A stretch of 13,610 nt of DNA from Rhizobiaceae bacterium (GTDB taxonomy: Bacteria > Pseudomonadota > Alphaproteobacteria > Rhizobiales > Rhizobiaceae), in assembly GCA_020696915.1 (NCBI GenBank), contig JAJFMR010000060.1:1-13610 (forward strand), written 5' to 3'. Numbering within the stretch: position 1 is the first letter of the stretch; every line of letters starts with the position of its first letter. A program made the position numbers and the translations under genes. Of the stretch, positions 7,668-13,610 are shown in pieces. Under the pieces are notes generated by a model. The model ran no database searches, was not told the origin of the DNA, and was given only the letters and a program-made list of their open reading frames with translations.

Positions 7668-7958
7668 TCATCGAGCTGCCCCTCGTCCGGCCATTGAGCG
7701 GTTTGCCGCCTCCGCCCCGGTATCGTGGGTATCGTCCCGCACATGTTCGACGATGGCGGCAATGCGCGCCAGCCACCATGTGGCGAGCACGATCGCCGCC
7801 CAGGTGCCGAAGATGTAAACGACGATGAGCGGAATCCCGGCGACGAGGACGGGTGCCGCGAACAGGAGAACGAAGGGCGGCAGGAGCAGTACCGCGGCTG
7901 CGAAGGGAAGCAGGGTCGCCGCAGCCCTGACCCGCTCCGCGTCGGCCCGGCGCCTCAT
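7668..7958 (-). CDS. Small two-helix membrane protein coupled to the symporter-kinase
   Basis: The 96-residue protein has a basic N-terminus (MRRRADAERVR), two hydrophobic segments (about residues 13-43 and 44-66, with PLIVVYIFGTWAAIVLATWW) and a polar tail. The layout resembles the small subunits found before SSS transporters (DUF485/DUF4212-like) and the small CbrX-type ORF described next to Pseudomonas cbrA (recalled knowledge). Its ATG overlaps the stop of the response regulator gene (ATGA at 7955-7958), and the kinase begins 22 bases after its stop, so translation is probably coupled. Inferred role: accessory subunit or folding partner of the kinase's symporter domain. No catalytic motif is visible, and no family assignment can be made without a profile search. 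Confidence 0.8.
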   Translation of the reverse strand: MRRRADAERVRAAATLLPFAAAVLLLPPFVLLFAAPVLVAGIPLIVVYIFGTWAAIVLATWWLARIAAIVEHVRDDTHDTGAEAANRSMAGRGAAR

Positions 7959-8335
7959 CCGCCGCCGCCCGCCGTCATGCGGCGGATGTGATCCACCACC
8001 TCGGAGTTGGAGAAGGGTTTGGTGACGAAGACGCTGGCGCCGACCGCTTCGGCCGTCCGGCGATCGGCTGCCTGGCCCCTTGCGGTCAGCACCATGACCG
8101 GCAGGCGGGAAAGGTGGCGATCGGCCCTGATGTTCTTCAGCACTTCGAGGCCGTTCGTGCCGGGCAGCATGATGTCCAGGATGACCGCCGAGAAGGCCTG
8201 GCGCCGAAGGCGGTCGAGAGCGTCGGCGCCGTCCGCCACGATGTCGGCCTCGAAGCCTGCCTTGCGCAGGATGAAGATCAGCGACTCGCCGATGTTCGGC
8301 TCATCCTCCACGATCAGTACGCGCGCCCTGGCCAT
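7955..8335 (-). CDS. Single-domain CheY-like response regulator
   Basis: This 126-residue protein is just a receiver domain with no DNA-binding or enzymatic output. Key residues are visible: acidic pocket E10-D11 in VLIVEDEPN, phosphoacceptor D54 in VILDIMLPG, T84 in VMVLTARG and K106 in VFVTKPFSN. It is the probable phosphorylation target of the sensor kinase in the same operon. The start at 8335 is preferred because MARARVLIVEDEP is the usual receiver start and GGGGAACGGGAC lies just before it. An alternative ATG at 8404 overlaps the upstream regulator stop (ATGA) and would add 23 residues. Its stop overlaps the next gene by 4 bases. Without an output domain it must act through protein contact or phosphotransfer, possibly to the DHp-like segment of the upstream regulator. 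Confidence 0.93.
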   Translation of the reverse strand: MARARVLIVEDEPNIGESLIFILRKAGFEADIVADGADALDRLRRQAFSAVILDIMLPGTNGLEVLKNIRADRHLSRLPVMVLTARGQAADRRTAEAVGASVFVTKPFSNSEVVDHIRRMTAGGGG

Positions 8336-8400
8336 GTCCCGTTCCCCGGCCTGTCGGCGAGAGCCTACACGCTTTGCGCTCGCATCAAAGGCATTTTCGG

Positions 8401-9879
8401 TCATGCGATCAGCCTCGCCTCCTGCCGGTGACCGCAATCGGGACGCGGACAGAGGCGGCAGATCGTGCCGATCGGGGCCATGGCGGCAGCACGGTCGATG
8501 CCCTCGCTATAGACCACCCTTTCCGCATCGGCGGCCGGGCAGGCCAGCATCACCGAGACGAGGTGCCGCGGCAGGGCCGCTGCCGGCGGATGTTTCTCGA
8601 CGGCGCGAGCGAAAAACAGGAACTGGTCGCCGGATGGCAATTCCCCAAAGCCGCGCGCGGTAAGGCCAGGGGTCTGGAAGGCCGCGTGGATAGTCCACAG
8701 CGGGCAGGCATTGCCGTAGCGCGGCAAAGGCAGGCGCGGCAGCGGCAGCCGCTTGGTGACGTAGCCCGAGGCGTCCGAGCGCATGAAGGCGAAACGCACG
8801 GCCTCGGAGCCGGGAAGGCGGAGGGTAGCCAGGCGGTGGGCAGCCTGCTCGTAGGAGACATCGAACAGGCGGCAGAGCGCGTCGATGTCATAGCGCCACC
8901 GTTCCGCCGCCTCGAGGAATGGGTCGTAGGGCATCAGCACCGCGGCCGCTGCATAGGATTGCAACGCACTGGCGGCCAGATGCCGGGATTCTTCCGAGGC
9001 CAGCGCGGGATGGCTTTGCAAGTATCCGCCGAGCGCGCCGGCGGTTTCTTCCTTCAGGGCCTCCCTGACCAGGGTGAAACGCCGCGTCGAAGCGGTTTGC
9101 GCCGCATTTGCCCCTGGCGCTTCGAGGCCCCGTTCTGCCAGCACGCGCTCGGCCGCCGCTGCCGCCGATTCGTTGGAGCGGCGGCGCTTCAGGAAGCCCG
9201 ATGCCACGGTTTCCAAATCCGGAAAGCAATTGTCCTCGGCCAGTATGAAGGCATCCACATGCTCCGCCGGGGTCGCCGAACGCACCCTGATCCTGGTGCT
9301 GTCGAAGAATTCGAGGAGCGCCTTGGCCACGACCGACAGTCGCTGGGAATCGGCGGCCACGATGGAGCGAAAGCGATGCCGCTCCGTCTGGCTCAGGTCG
9401 TCCGTCTCTAGGATTTCGGCGGCCGACCTGATGGATGCGGCATGGGTCAGCATGCGGTGGACGCTGTCGCCGAGGAACGGATCTCTGCTCAGACGGTCGG
9501 CTAGCGCAAGCACCGCCTGGCTTTGATCGCGCCACGCCCTGTGCAGCGACAGGATAAGGCTTGCCCAGCCGGGATTCCTGCCGACAAGGTCTTCGGCGGG
9601 ACCGGGATGTCCGGACGAACCCTTGATGTCGGCCTCAGAGGCGATCTCCTCGAGAGTCGCGACGATACGGCGTTCGGCCTCGCCGTCTAGCGCCGAGCGC
9701 TCGACCCCAAGGCCGGCCGCAATGCGGTCGACGAGCCGCCCGGCGATCGCCCGTTTGTTGCATTCGATCAGGTTGAGATAGGAGGGCGAGATTCCCGCCC
9801 TGCGGGCAAGCTCACTTTGGGTAAGTCCCGCCTGCTTGCGCCGCGCCCTTATTTTCAGCCCCGACAGACTCTGCCGCAT
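8401..9879 (-). CDS. XRE-family short-chain fatty acyl-CoA regulator (ScfR/RamB/PrpR-like) with internal DHp-like segment
   Basis: The 492-residue regulator has an XRE helix-turn-helix at 1-60 (GLTQSELARRAGISPSYLNLIE), a linker, then a histidine-kinase-like DHp helix pair at about 135-192 with His141. A degenerate IrrE/M78-like region (about 205-355, including AAAVLMPYDPFLEA and LFDVSYEQAAHRLATL) shows no HExxH metal motif. The C-terminal ScfR (DUF2083) domain at 358-490 has C392 in YGNACPLW and C474, C477 and C482 in GTICRLCPRPDC. In mycobacterial PrpR this domain binds acyl-CoA and its cysteines hold an Fe-S cluster, so the same is inferred here. The start at 9879 gives the standard HTH N-terminus. 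First gene of the operon with the response regulator, small membrane protein and kinase, and divergent from the ABC importer it probably controls. Expected role: regulation of short-chain acyl/carboxylate uptake and use. Confidence 0.92.
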   Translation of the reverse strand: MRQSLSGLKIRARRKQAGLTQSELARRAGISPSYLNLIECNKRAIAGRLVDRIAAGLGVERSALDGEAERRIVATLEEIASEADIKGSSGHPGPAEDLVGRNPGWASLILSLHRAWRDQSQAVLALADRLSRDPFLGDSVHRMLTHAASIRSAAEILETDDLSQTERHRFRSIVAADSQRLSVVAKALLEFFDSTRIRVRSATPAEHVDAFILAEDNCFPDLETVASGFLKRRRSNESAAAAAERVLAERGLEAPGANAAQTASTRRFTLVREALKEETAGALGGYLQSHPALASEESRHLAASALQSYAAAAVLMPYDPFLEAAERWRYDIDALCRLFDVSYEQAAHRLATLRLPGSEAVRFAFMRSDASGYVTKRLPLPRLPLPRYGNACPLWTIHAAFQTPGLTARGFGELPSGDQFLFFARAVEKHPPAAALPRHLVSVMLACPAADAERVVYSEGIDRAAAMAPIGTICRLCPRPDCGHRQEARLIA

Positions 9880-9899
9880 GAGGTCGCCACCGTGAAAAT

Positions 9900-9914
9900 T
9901 GTAAAATACTTACA
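9900..9914. promoter_or_regulatory. Inverted repeat TGTAA-N5-TTACA, candidate operator
   Basis: TGTAAAATACTTACA is a perfect 5-base inverted repeat with a 5-base spacer, 21 bases upstream of the ScfR-like start codon. It overlaps the proposed -10 of that gene, the place expected for an autoregulatory site bound by a dimeric XRE protein. No other perfect copy was noticed in the window. Confidence 0.4.
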
Positions 9915-9937
9915 TCACGGGTCCTCAGAGAATACAA
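9909..9937 (-). promoter_or_regulatory. Possible sigma-70-type promoter of the scfR-kinase operon
   Basis: On the minus strand TTGTAT (9937-9932) and TGTAAG (9914-9909) are separated by 17 bases. Transcription would start near 9902, leaving a leader of about 20 bases before the ATG at 9879. Both boxes deviate from consensus and only a weak GGTGG ribosome site is visible, so this is a tentative call. Confidence 0.3.
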
Positions 9938-9942
9938 TCGTA

Positions 9943-9990
9943 GACAAAAAATTCGATAAATTCCAACGGCTTGTTGAAAAAATGACAAAA
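9943..9990 (+). repeat. Direct repeat of GACAAAA in the divergent promoter region
   Basis: GACAAAA occurs at 9943-9949 and 9984-9990 on the plus strand, 41 bases apart (close to four helical turns), within the only markedly AT-rich stretch of the window (about 9893-10010). The spacing puts both copies on the same DNA face, which would suit a regulator. No known consensus is matched. Confidence 0.3.
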
Positions 9991-10059
9991 CGGTCCATCA
10001 TTTTAGGATGCCTTTTGCCGGCATCGGGCCGGCGGCCACAGCCCGGGAGGAATGAAAGA

Positions 10060-11360
10060 ATGACCCTCATCAACATAAACCGGAGATCGCTTCTCAAGAC
10101 CGGAGCCGCAATGGGCGTGGGCCTGGCGGCGCCGATGCATTTCGTCCGCGGCGCCTTTGCCCAGGACATGTCCTGCAACATGCCGACCGGCGACACCGTG
10201 ACGTTCGGCTGGAACGTGCCGTTGACCGGGGCCTATGCGGATGAAGGCGCCGACGAGCTCAAGGCCTTTCAGCTTGCCGTCAAGCACCTGAACGGCGAGG
10301 GCGACGGCGGCATGGTGAAGACGATGAAGCCGACAGCCCTCAAGGGCAGCGGAGTGCTGGGCAAGAAAGTCGCCTACGTTCATGGCGATTCGCAGACCAA
10401 GTCCGATGCGGCGCGCGATGGCGCCAAGCGGATGATCGAGCGCGATGGCGCCATCATGATCTCGGGCGGCTCCTCCTCAGGTGTGGCGGTCGCCGTCCAG
10501 GGGCTGTGCCAGGAACTCGGCGTCGTCTTCATGGCCGGTCTCACCCACTCCAACGACACGACCGGCAAGGACAAGAAGCGCTACGGCTTCCGCCACTTCT
10601 TCAATGCCTATCAGTCGGGCGTGGCCTTGGCGCCGGTCATCGGCGAGGCCTACGGCAAGGATCGCCGTGCCTATCACCTGACGGCGGACTACACCTGGGG
10701 CTGGACGCAGGAGGAATCGATCAAGGCCGCGACCGAGAAGCTCGGCTGGGAGACGGTGACGGCGGTTCGCACCCCGCTCGGCGCTGCCGACTATTCGCAG
10801 TACATCACGCCGGTTCTCAATTCCGGCGCCGACGTTCTCATTCTCAACCACTACGGCAAGGACATGGTCAACTCGCTGACCCAGGCCGTGCAGTTCGGAC
10901 TGCGCGACAAGGAGGTCAACGGCAAGAAGTTCGAAATCGTGGTGCCGCTCTTCTCCGAATTGATGGCGCAGGGCGCGGGCGACGCCGTGAAGGGGATCTA
11001 CGGCACCGGAAACTGGGACTGGAAGCTCGATGACGAGGCCACCAAGAGGCGGCGCATACCTGCTATGTCCAGGCGCTCCTCTATGCCGATGCCTGCGAAC
11101 GGGCCGGCACCTTCTTTGCGCCGGAAGTGATCAAGGCGCTCGAAGGCTTCGAGTTCGACGGAATGGGCAACGGCCCGACCCTCTACCGAGCCGAGGATCA
11201 TCAGTGCTTCAAGACCTGCGTGGTGGTGCAGGGCAAGGAGGAACCGAAGGACAAGTTCGACCTGATGGAGGTCATCAAGGTCGTGCCGCGCGAGGAACTG
11301 GTCTACGACGCCGCAATGTTCGGCGGCGAATTGGGGCCATCCGATCCCAAGCAGTGCTGA
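10060..11360 (+). pseudogene. Branched-chain-amino-acid-type ABC transporter substrate-binding protein, frameshifted with internal deletion
   Basis: This is a periplasmic binding protein of the LivK/Peripl_BP_6 type. The start at 10060 has GGGAGG at 10045-10050. The N-terminus carries a Tat-like signal (NRRSLLKTG at 7-15, cleavage near GAFAQ). The body (FGWNVPLTGAYADEG, MISGGSSSGVAVAV, YHLTADYTWGWTQEES) reads to K329 (11044-11046). That frame then runs into a basic nonsense tail ending at 11130, while the proper C-terminus (AAHTCYVQALLYADA, then ALEGFEFDGMGNGPTLYR, ending at 11360) continues in the next frame from about 11047. By recalled homologues, about 16-18 residues (the segment before PPSQAAHTC) are also missing, so the event is a deletion of 3k+1 bases, not a single-base slip. 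As written the protein would lack its last lobe. Divergent from the ScfR regulator; permease genes follow. Substrate unknown; a carboxylate or amino acid is plausible. Confidence 0.85.
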
Positions 11361-11375
11361 TCGCCGCAGTAACCG

Positions 11376-11399
11376 GCCGGCCGCCTGGTTGCGGCCGGC
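11376..11399 (+). promoter_or_regulatory. Intercistronic hairpin after the binding-protein gene
   Basis: GCCGGCCGC (11376-11384) and GCGGCCGGC (11391-11399) form a perfect 9-pair stem with a CTGGTT loop, 15 bases after the binding-protein stop and 34 before the permease start. Such hairpins commonly stabilise the binding-protein mRNA or reduce read-through so that it outnumbers the permeases, as in malE-malF. No T-tract is present. Confidence 0.55.
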
Positions 11400-11433
11400 A
11401 AGTCCGGGACAGCAAGCCATTCGGGCGAGGACG

Positions 11434-12459
11434 ATGGACGCCATACTCCTGCAGATACTGAACGGGCTCGACAAGGGCGGCGCCTATGCGCTGATCGCGC
11501 TAGGCCTCACTCTGGTCTTCGGAACTCTCGGCGTCGTGAACTTCGCGCATGGTGCCCTGTTCATGCTGGGGGCATTCTGCGCGGTCACTTTCAACAAGCT
11601 GCTCAATCTCGAGAGCATCGTTGTCGATCCCGAGCAGACGACCGCATGGGGGAGCCCGCTCGAAATCCGCACCCCGTATGTGGAGGCCTGGCTCGGCGAC
11701 TTCGGCGTCTTTCTGAACGACTATTCGGTCCCGGCGTCAATCATGCTTGCAGTTCCCGTCATGCTCTTCATCGGCATCGCCATGGAGCGCGGGCTGGTCC
11801 GCCACTTCTACAAGCGGCCGCACGCCGACCAGATCCTGGTGACGTTCGGCCTGGCCATCGTCATCCAGGAAATCGTCAAGCATTTTTACGGCGCCAATCC
11901 GATTCCCCAGCCCGCTCCCGATGCATTCGGCGGCACGTTCTACGTCGGCACCCTGCTCGGCATGGGACAGACGCTCGCCTATCCGTGGTGGCGCATAATC
12001 TATCTTCTCTTCTCGCTGGCGGTAATCGGCGCGGTGTTCGCCTTCCTGCAGCTCACCACCTACGGCATGGTGGTGCGGGCCGGCATGCACGACCGGCAGA
12101 CCGTGGGATTCCTCGGCATCGACATCCAGCGCCGGTTCACGGTGGTCTTTGGCCTTGCCGCGGTGGTCGCTGGCGTCGCCGGCGTCATGTACACGCCGAT
12201 CCTGCCGCCCGACTATCACATGGGGATGGAATTCCTCGTGCTGTCCTTCGTGGTGGTCGTGGTCGGGGGCATGGGCTCGCTAGGCGGCGCGGTGGCCGCG
12301 GGCTTCCTGCTCGGCATCCTTCAGTCCTTCGCGTCGATGAACGAAGTCAAGTCGCTGGTTCCGGGGATCGACCACATCATCATCTACCTGGTCGCCGTGG
12401 TCGTGCTGCTGATCAGGCCACGCGGGCTGCTCGGCAAAAAAGGCGTCATGGAGGCCTGA
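11434..12459 (+). CDS. Branched-chain-amino-acid-type ABC transporter permease (LivH family)
   Basis: The 341-residue integral membrane protein is the LivH-type translocation subunit of the importer. It has about eight hydrophobic segments and family landmarks: ALGLTLVFGTLGVVNFAHGALFMLG near residues 17-42, PHADQILVTFGLAIVIQE near 130, and the cytoplasmic coupling loop VVGGMGSLGGAVAAGFLLGIL near 271-291. The final VLLIRPRGLLGKKGVME is typical. An extra soluble insertion at about 50-90 after the second helix is usual in this subfamily. The ATG at 11434 follows GCGAGG; an in-frame ATG at 11389 lies inside the upstream hairpin and is rejected. The frame is intact, unlike the genes on either side. 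GGAGG at its 3' end (12450-12454) serves as the ribosome site for the next gene. Confidence 0.93.
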   Translation: MDAILLQILNGLDKGGAYALIALGLTLVFGTLGVVNFAHGALFMLGAFCAVTFNKLLNLESIVVDPEQTTAWGSPLEIRTPYVEAWLGDFGVFLNDYSVPASIMLAVPVMLFIGIAMERGLVRHFYKRPHADQILVTFGLAIVIQEIVKHFYGANPIPQPAPDAFGGTFYVGTLLGMGQTLAYPWWRIIYLLFSLAVIGAVFAFLQLTTYGMVVRAGMHDRQTVGFLGIDIQRRFTVVFGLAAVVAGVAGVMYTPILPPDYHMGMEFLVLSFVVVVVGGMGSLGGAVAAGFLLGILQSFASMNEVKSLVPGIDHIIIYLVAVVVLLIRPRGLLGKKGVMEA

Positions 12460-12463
12460 GAAA

Positions 12464-13560
12464 TTGTTCGGCAACGTCACCCGCAACGACTGGCTGCTCC
12501 TGACCGGCTTTGCCGCCGTCACGCTCAGCCTGCCGATCCTGCTCGAGCCGATTGGCGCAGCGTACCCCGCCATACTGCAGAAATTCTGCATTTTCGGGAT
12601 CTTCGCCATCGGCTTCAATATATTGTTCGGGCTGACGGGTTACCTGTCTTTCGGGCACGCCGCGTTCCTGGGGGTCGGCTCCTATGCGGCGGTCTGGTCG
12701 TTCAAGCTTTTCACGATGAACGTGCTGCCGGCGCTCGTCATGGCGCTGGTGTTCTCGGCGCTTTTCGCGCTGCTGATCGGGTTCGTCAGCCTGCGGCGTT
12801 CCGGCATCTACTTCTCCATCCTTACCCTGGCCTTCGCCCAGATGAGCTACAATCTCGTCTATTCGGTGCTGACGCCGCTGACCAATGGCGAGACCGGACT
12901 GCAGCTGTCGATGCATGATCCCCGGATGGTCGATGCGCTGTTTGCGGAACCCGTGGCCGGCCTCCCGAGGGTCGACCTGTTCACCGTCTACATCAGCGGC
13001 GGCGGCTATGCGGGCTTTTATCTGTGCGCAGCGCTGCTGATCCTCTGCTTCTACATTGCCATGCGCATCTTCCGGTCACCGTTCGGCATGATGCTGCGGG
13101 CGATCAAGTCCAACCAGAACAGAATGCGCTACACGGGATTCGACACCCGACCCTATCTGCTGTCTGCCTTCGTCATCTCGGGGCCGAGCGGATGCAGTGG
13201 ACGGCGTCCGGCGAAATCATACTGATGACCATCCTGGGCGGTGTCGGCACCCTGGTCGGCCCGGTTCTCGGCGCCGCCGTCATCAAGTATCTCGAAAACA
13301 TCTTCTCCGCCTTCAGCGCATCCATGCTGCACGGCGTGTTTGACTTCCTGTCCGATGCCGTCGAGCAGCCGCTGGTATCTTTCCTGGCGCTGTTCGTCGG
13401 CGATGGCTGGAACCTGACGCTTGGCACCGTCTTCATGCTGCTGGTGATCTTCCTGCCCGGCGGCATCATGGAGGGGCTGCGGCGCCTTTGGGCACTCTTC
13501 GGCCCACCAACCGCCGAGCCCAGAAAACATGCCGCGGCGCGGCCGCAGCCCGCGGAGTAA
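12464..13560 (+). pseudogene. Branched-chain-amino-acid-type ABC transporter permease (LivM family), frameshifted with internal deletion
   Basis: This is the second permease of the importer. A TTG start at 12464 is supported by GGAGG at 12450-12454 and by the N-terminus MFGNVTRNDW. Clear LivM features are FGIFAIGFNILFGLTGYLSFGHAAFLG near 44-70, LRRSGIYFSILTLAFAQM near 110-127 and RSPFGMMLRAIKSNQ near 204-218. The frame is good up to VISG (G240, 13181-13183) and then stops at 13225. The correct continuation, AERMQWTASGEI and the final membrane segments ending in LPGGIMEGLRR, lies in the next frame from about 13183 to 13560. Recalled homologues have about 18 residues (an AGLAGGLM...DPLAG segment) between these blocks, so roughly 55 bases (3k+1) are missing. 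The 253-residue product as written would lack the last transmembrane helices and the coupling loop. Confidence 0.85.
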
Positions 13561-13567
13561 GCCGACC

Positions 13568-13610
13568 ATGACGCCGAAGAACGCGGTCCTCCACGTCAGC
13601 GACGTTCACA
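13568..13610 (+). CDS. ABC transporter ATP-binding protein, first 14 codons (LivG type), cut by window end
   Basis: An ATG at 13568, with GGAG at 13554-13557 overlapping the end of the permease gene, opens a frame reading MTPKNAVLHVSDVH before the window ends. The order binding protein, LivH, LivM, then ATPase and the 'LxVSxV' beginning are what a LivG-type ATPase would show. No Walker motif is within view, so identification rests on position and the N-terminal pattern. Confidence 0.6.
   Translation, partial: MTPKNAVLHVSDVH

Noticed and set aside
7064..7828. 254-residue plus-strand open frame opposite the kinase
   Set aside because: Antisense to the conserved symporter domain, charged low-complexity translation, no start context.
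8374..9411. 345-residue plus-strand open frame opposite the ScfR-like gene
   Set aside because: Shadow of the regulator's codon bias; the regulator has clear HTH and cysteine motifs.
9817..10059. N-terminal extension of the binding protein upstream of 10060
   Set aside because: It overlaps the divergent regulator gene and the AT-rich promoter region, and would bury the Tat signal; GGGAGG supports 10060.
11040..11060. Programmed ribosomal frameshift in the binding-protein gene
   Set aside because: No slippery heptamer is seen at the junction, and conserved residues appear to be missing, so deletion explains it better.
10060..11360. Calling the binding protein UrtA (urea) or LivK (leucine)
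   Set aside because: It belongs to the wider family but shows nothing specific for urea or leucine; context points to a regulator of acyl/carboxylate use.
1..13610. tRNA or rRNA genes, CRISPR arrays, insertion sequences, integrase or att sites
   Set aside because: No cloverleaf, array-like repeats, transposase frames or flanking terminal repeats were recognised by eye; no dedicated search could be run.

Overview
The window looks like a chromosomal segment of an alphaproteobacterium of the Hyphomicrobiales, close to Mesorhizobium, Chelativorans or Aquamicrobium. This rests on GC-rich coding sequence, the order gatB - NDUFA12-type complex I subunit - DUF2155 protein, two Rnk-family proteins, a DUF1236 secreted protein, and a short-chain fatty acyl regulator (ScfR type). 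The assignment comes from remembered family resemblance; no search was run.

Layout: 1-285 has no convincing gene. 286-2906 (+) holds housekeeping genes: gatB, an NDUFA12-family subunit and an exported DUF2155 protein. 3189-4328 (+) carries two tandem, divergent Rnk/GreA-C-like RNA-polymerase-binding proteins. A 21-codon mini-ORF and a strong hairpin lie between them. 4484-4792 (-) is a small periplasmic DUF1236 protein with an EcfG-like stress promoter candidate.

4964-9879 (-) is a tightly packed four-gene regulatory operon. In transcription order it encodes an XRE/ScfR regulator with C-terminal cysteines, a single-domain CheY-like response regulator, a two-helix membrane protein, and a CbrA/CrbS-like sensor kinase (sodium/solute symporter domain, STAC linker, HisKA, HATPase). 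Divergent from it, 10060-13610 (+) is a branched-chain-amino-acid-type (Liv) ABC importer operon: a Tat-exported binding protein, two permeases and the first codons of an ATPase. An AT-rich intergenic region with candidate operators separates the two operons. The likely theme is sensing and uptake of a small carboxylate, with acyl-CoA read out by ScfR; the actual substrate cannot be told from the sequence.

The most interesting observation is a histidine-kinase dimerisation/phosphoacceptor (DHp) helix pair inside the ScfR regulator. It aligns without gaps to the H-box of the kinase in the same operon, including the phosphoacceptor His. Together with the output-less response regulator this suggests a His-Asp-His relay ending on a transcription factor. 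The other notable feature is that two of the ABC genes (binding protein and second permease) each carry an out-of-frame internal loss of roughly 50 bases, and both junctions fall in small inverted repeats. The importer is therefore either a recent pseudo-operon or affected by an amplification or assembly artefact.
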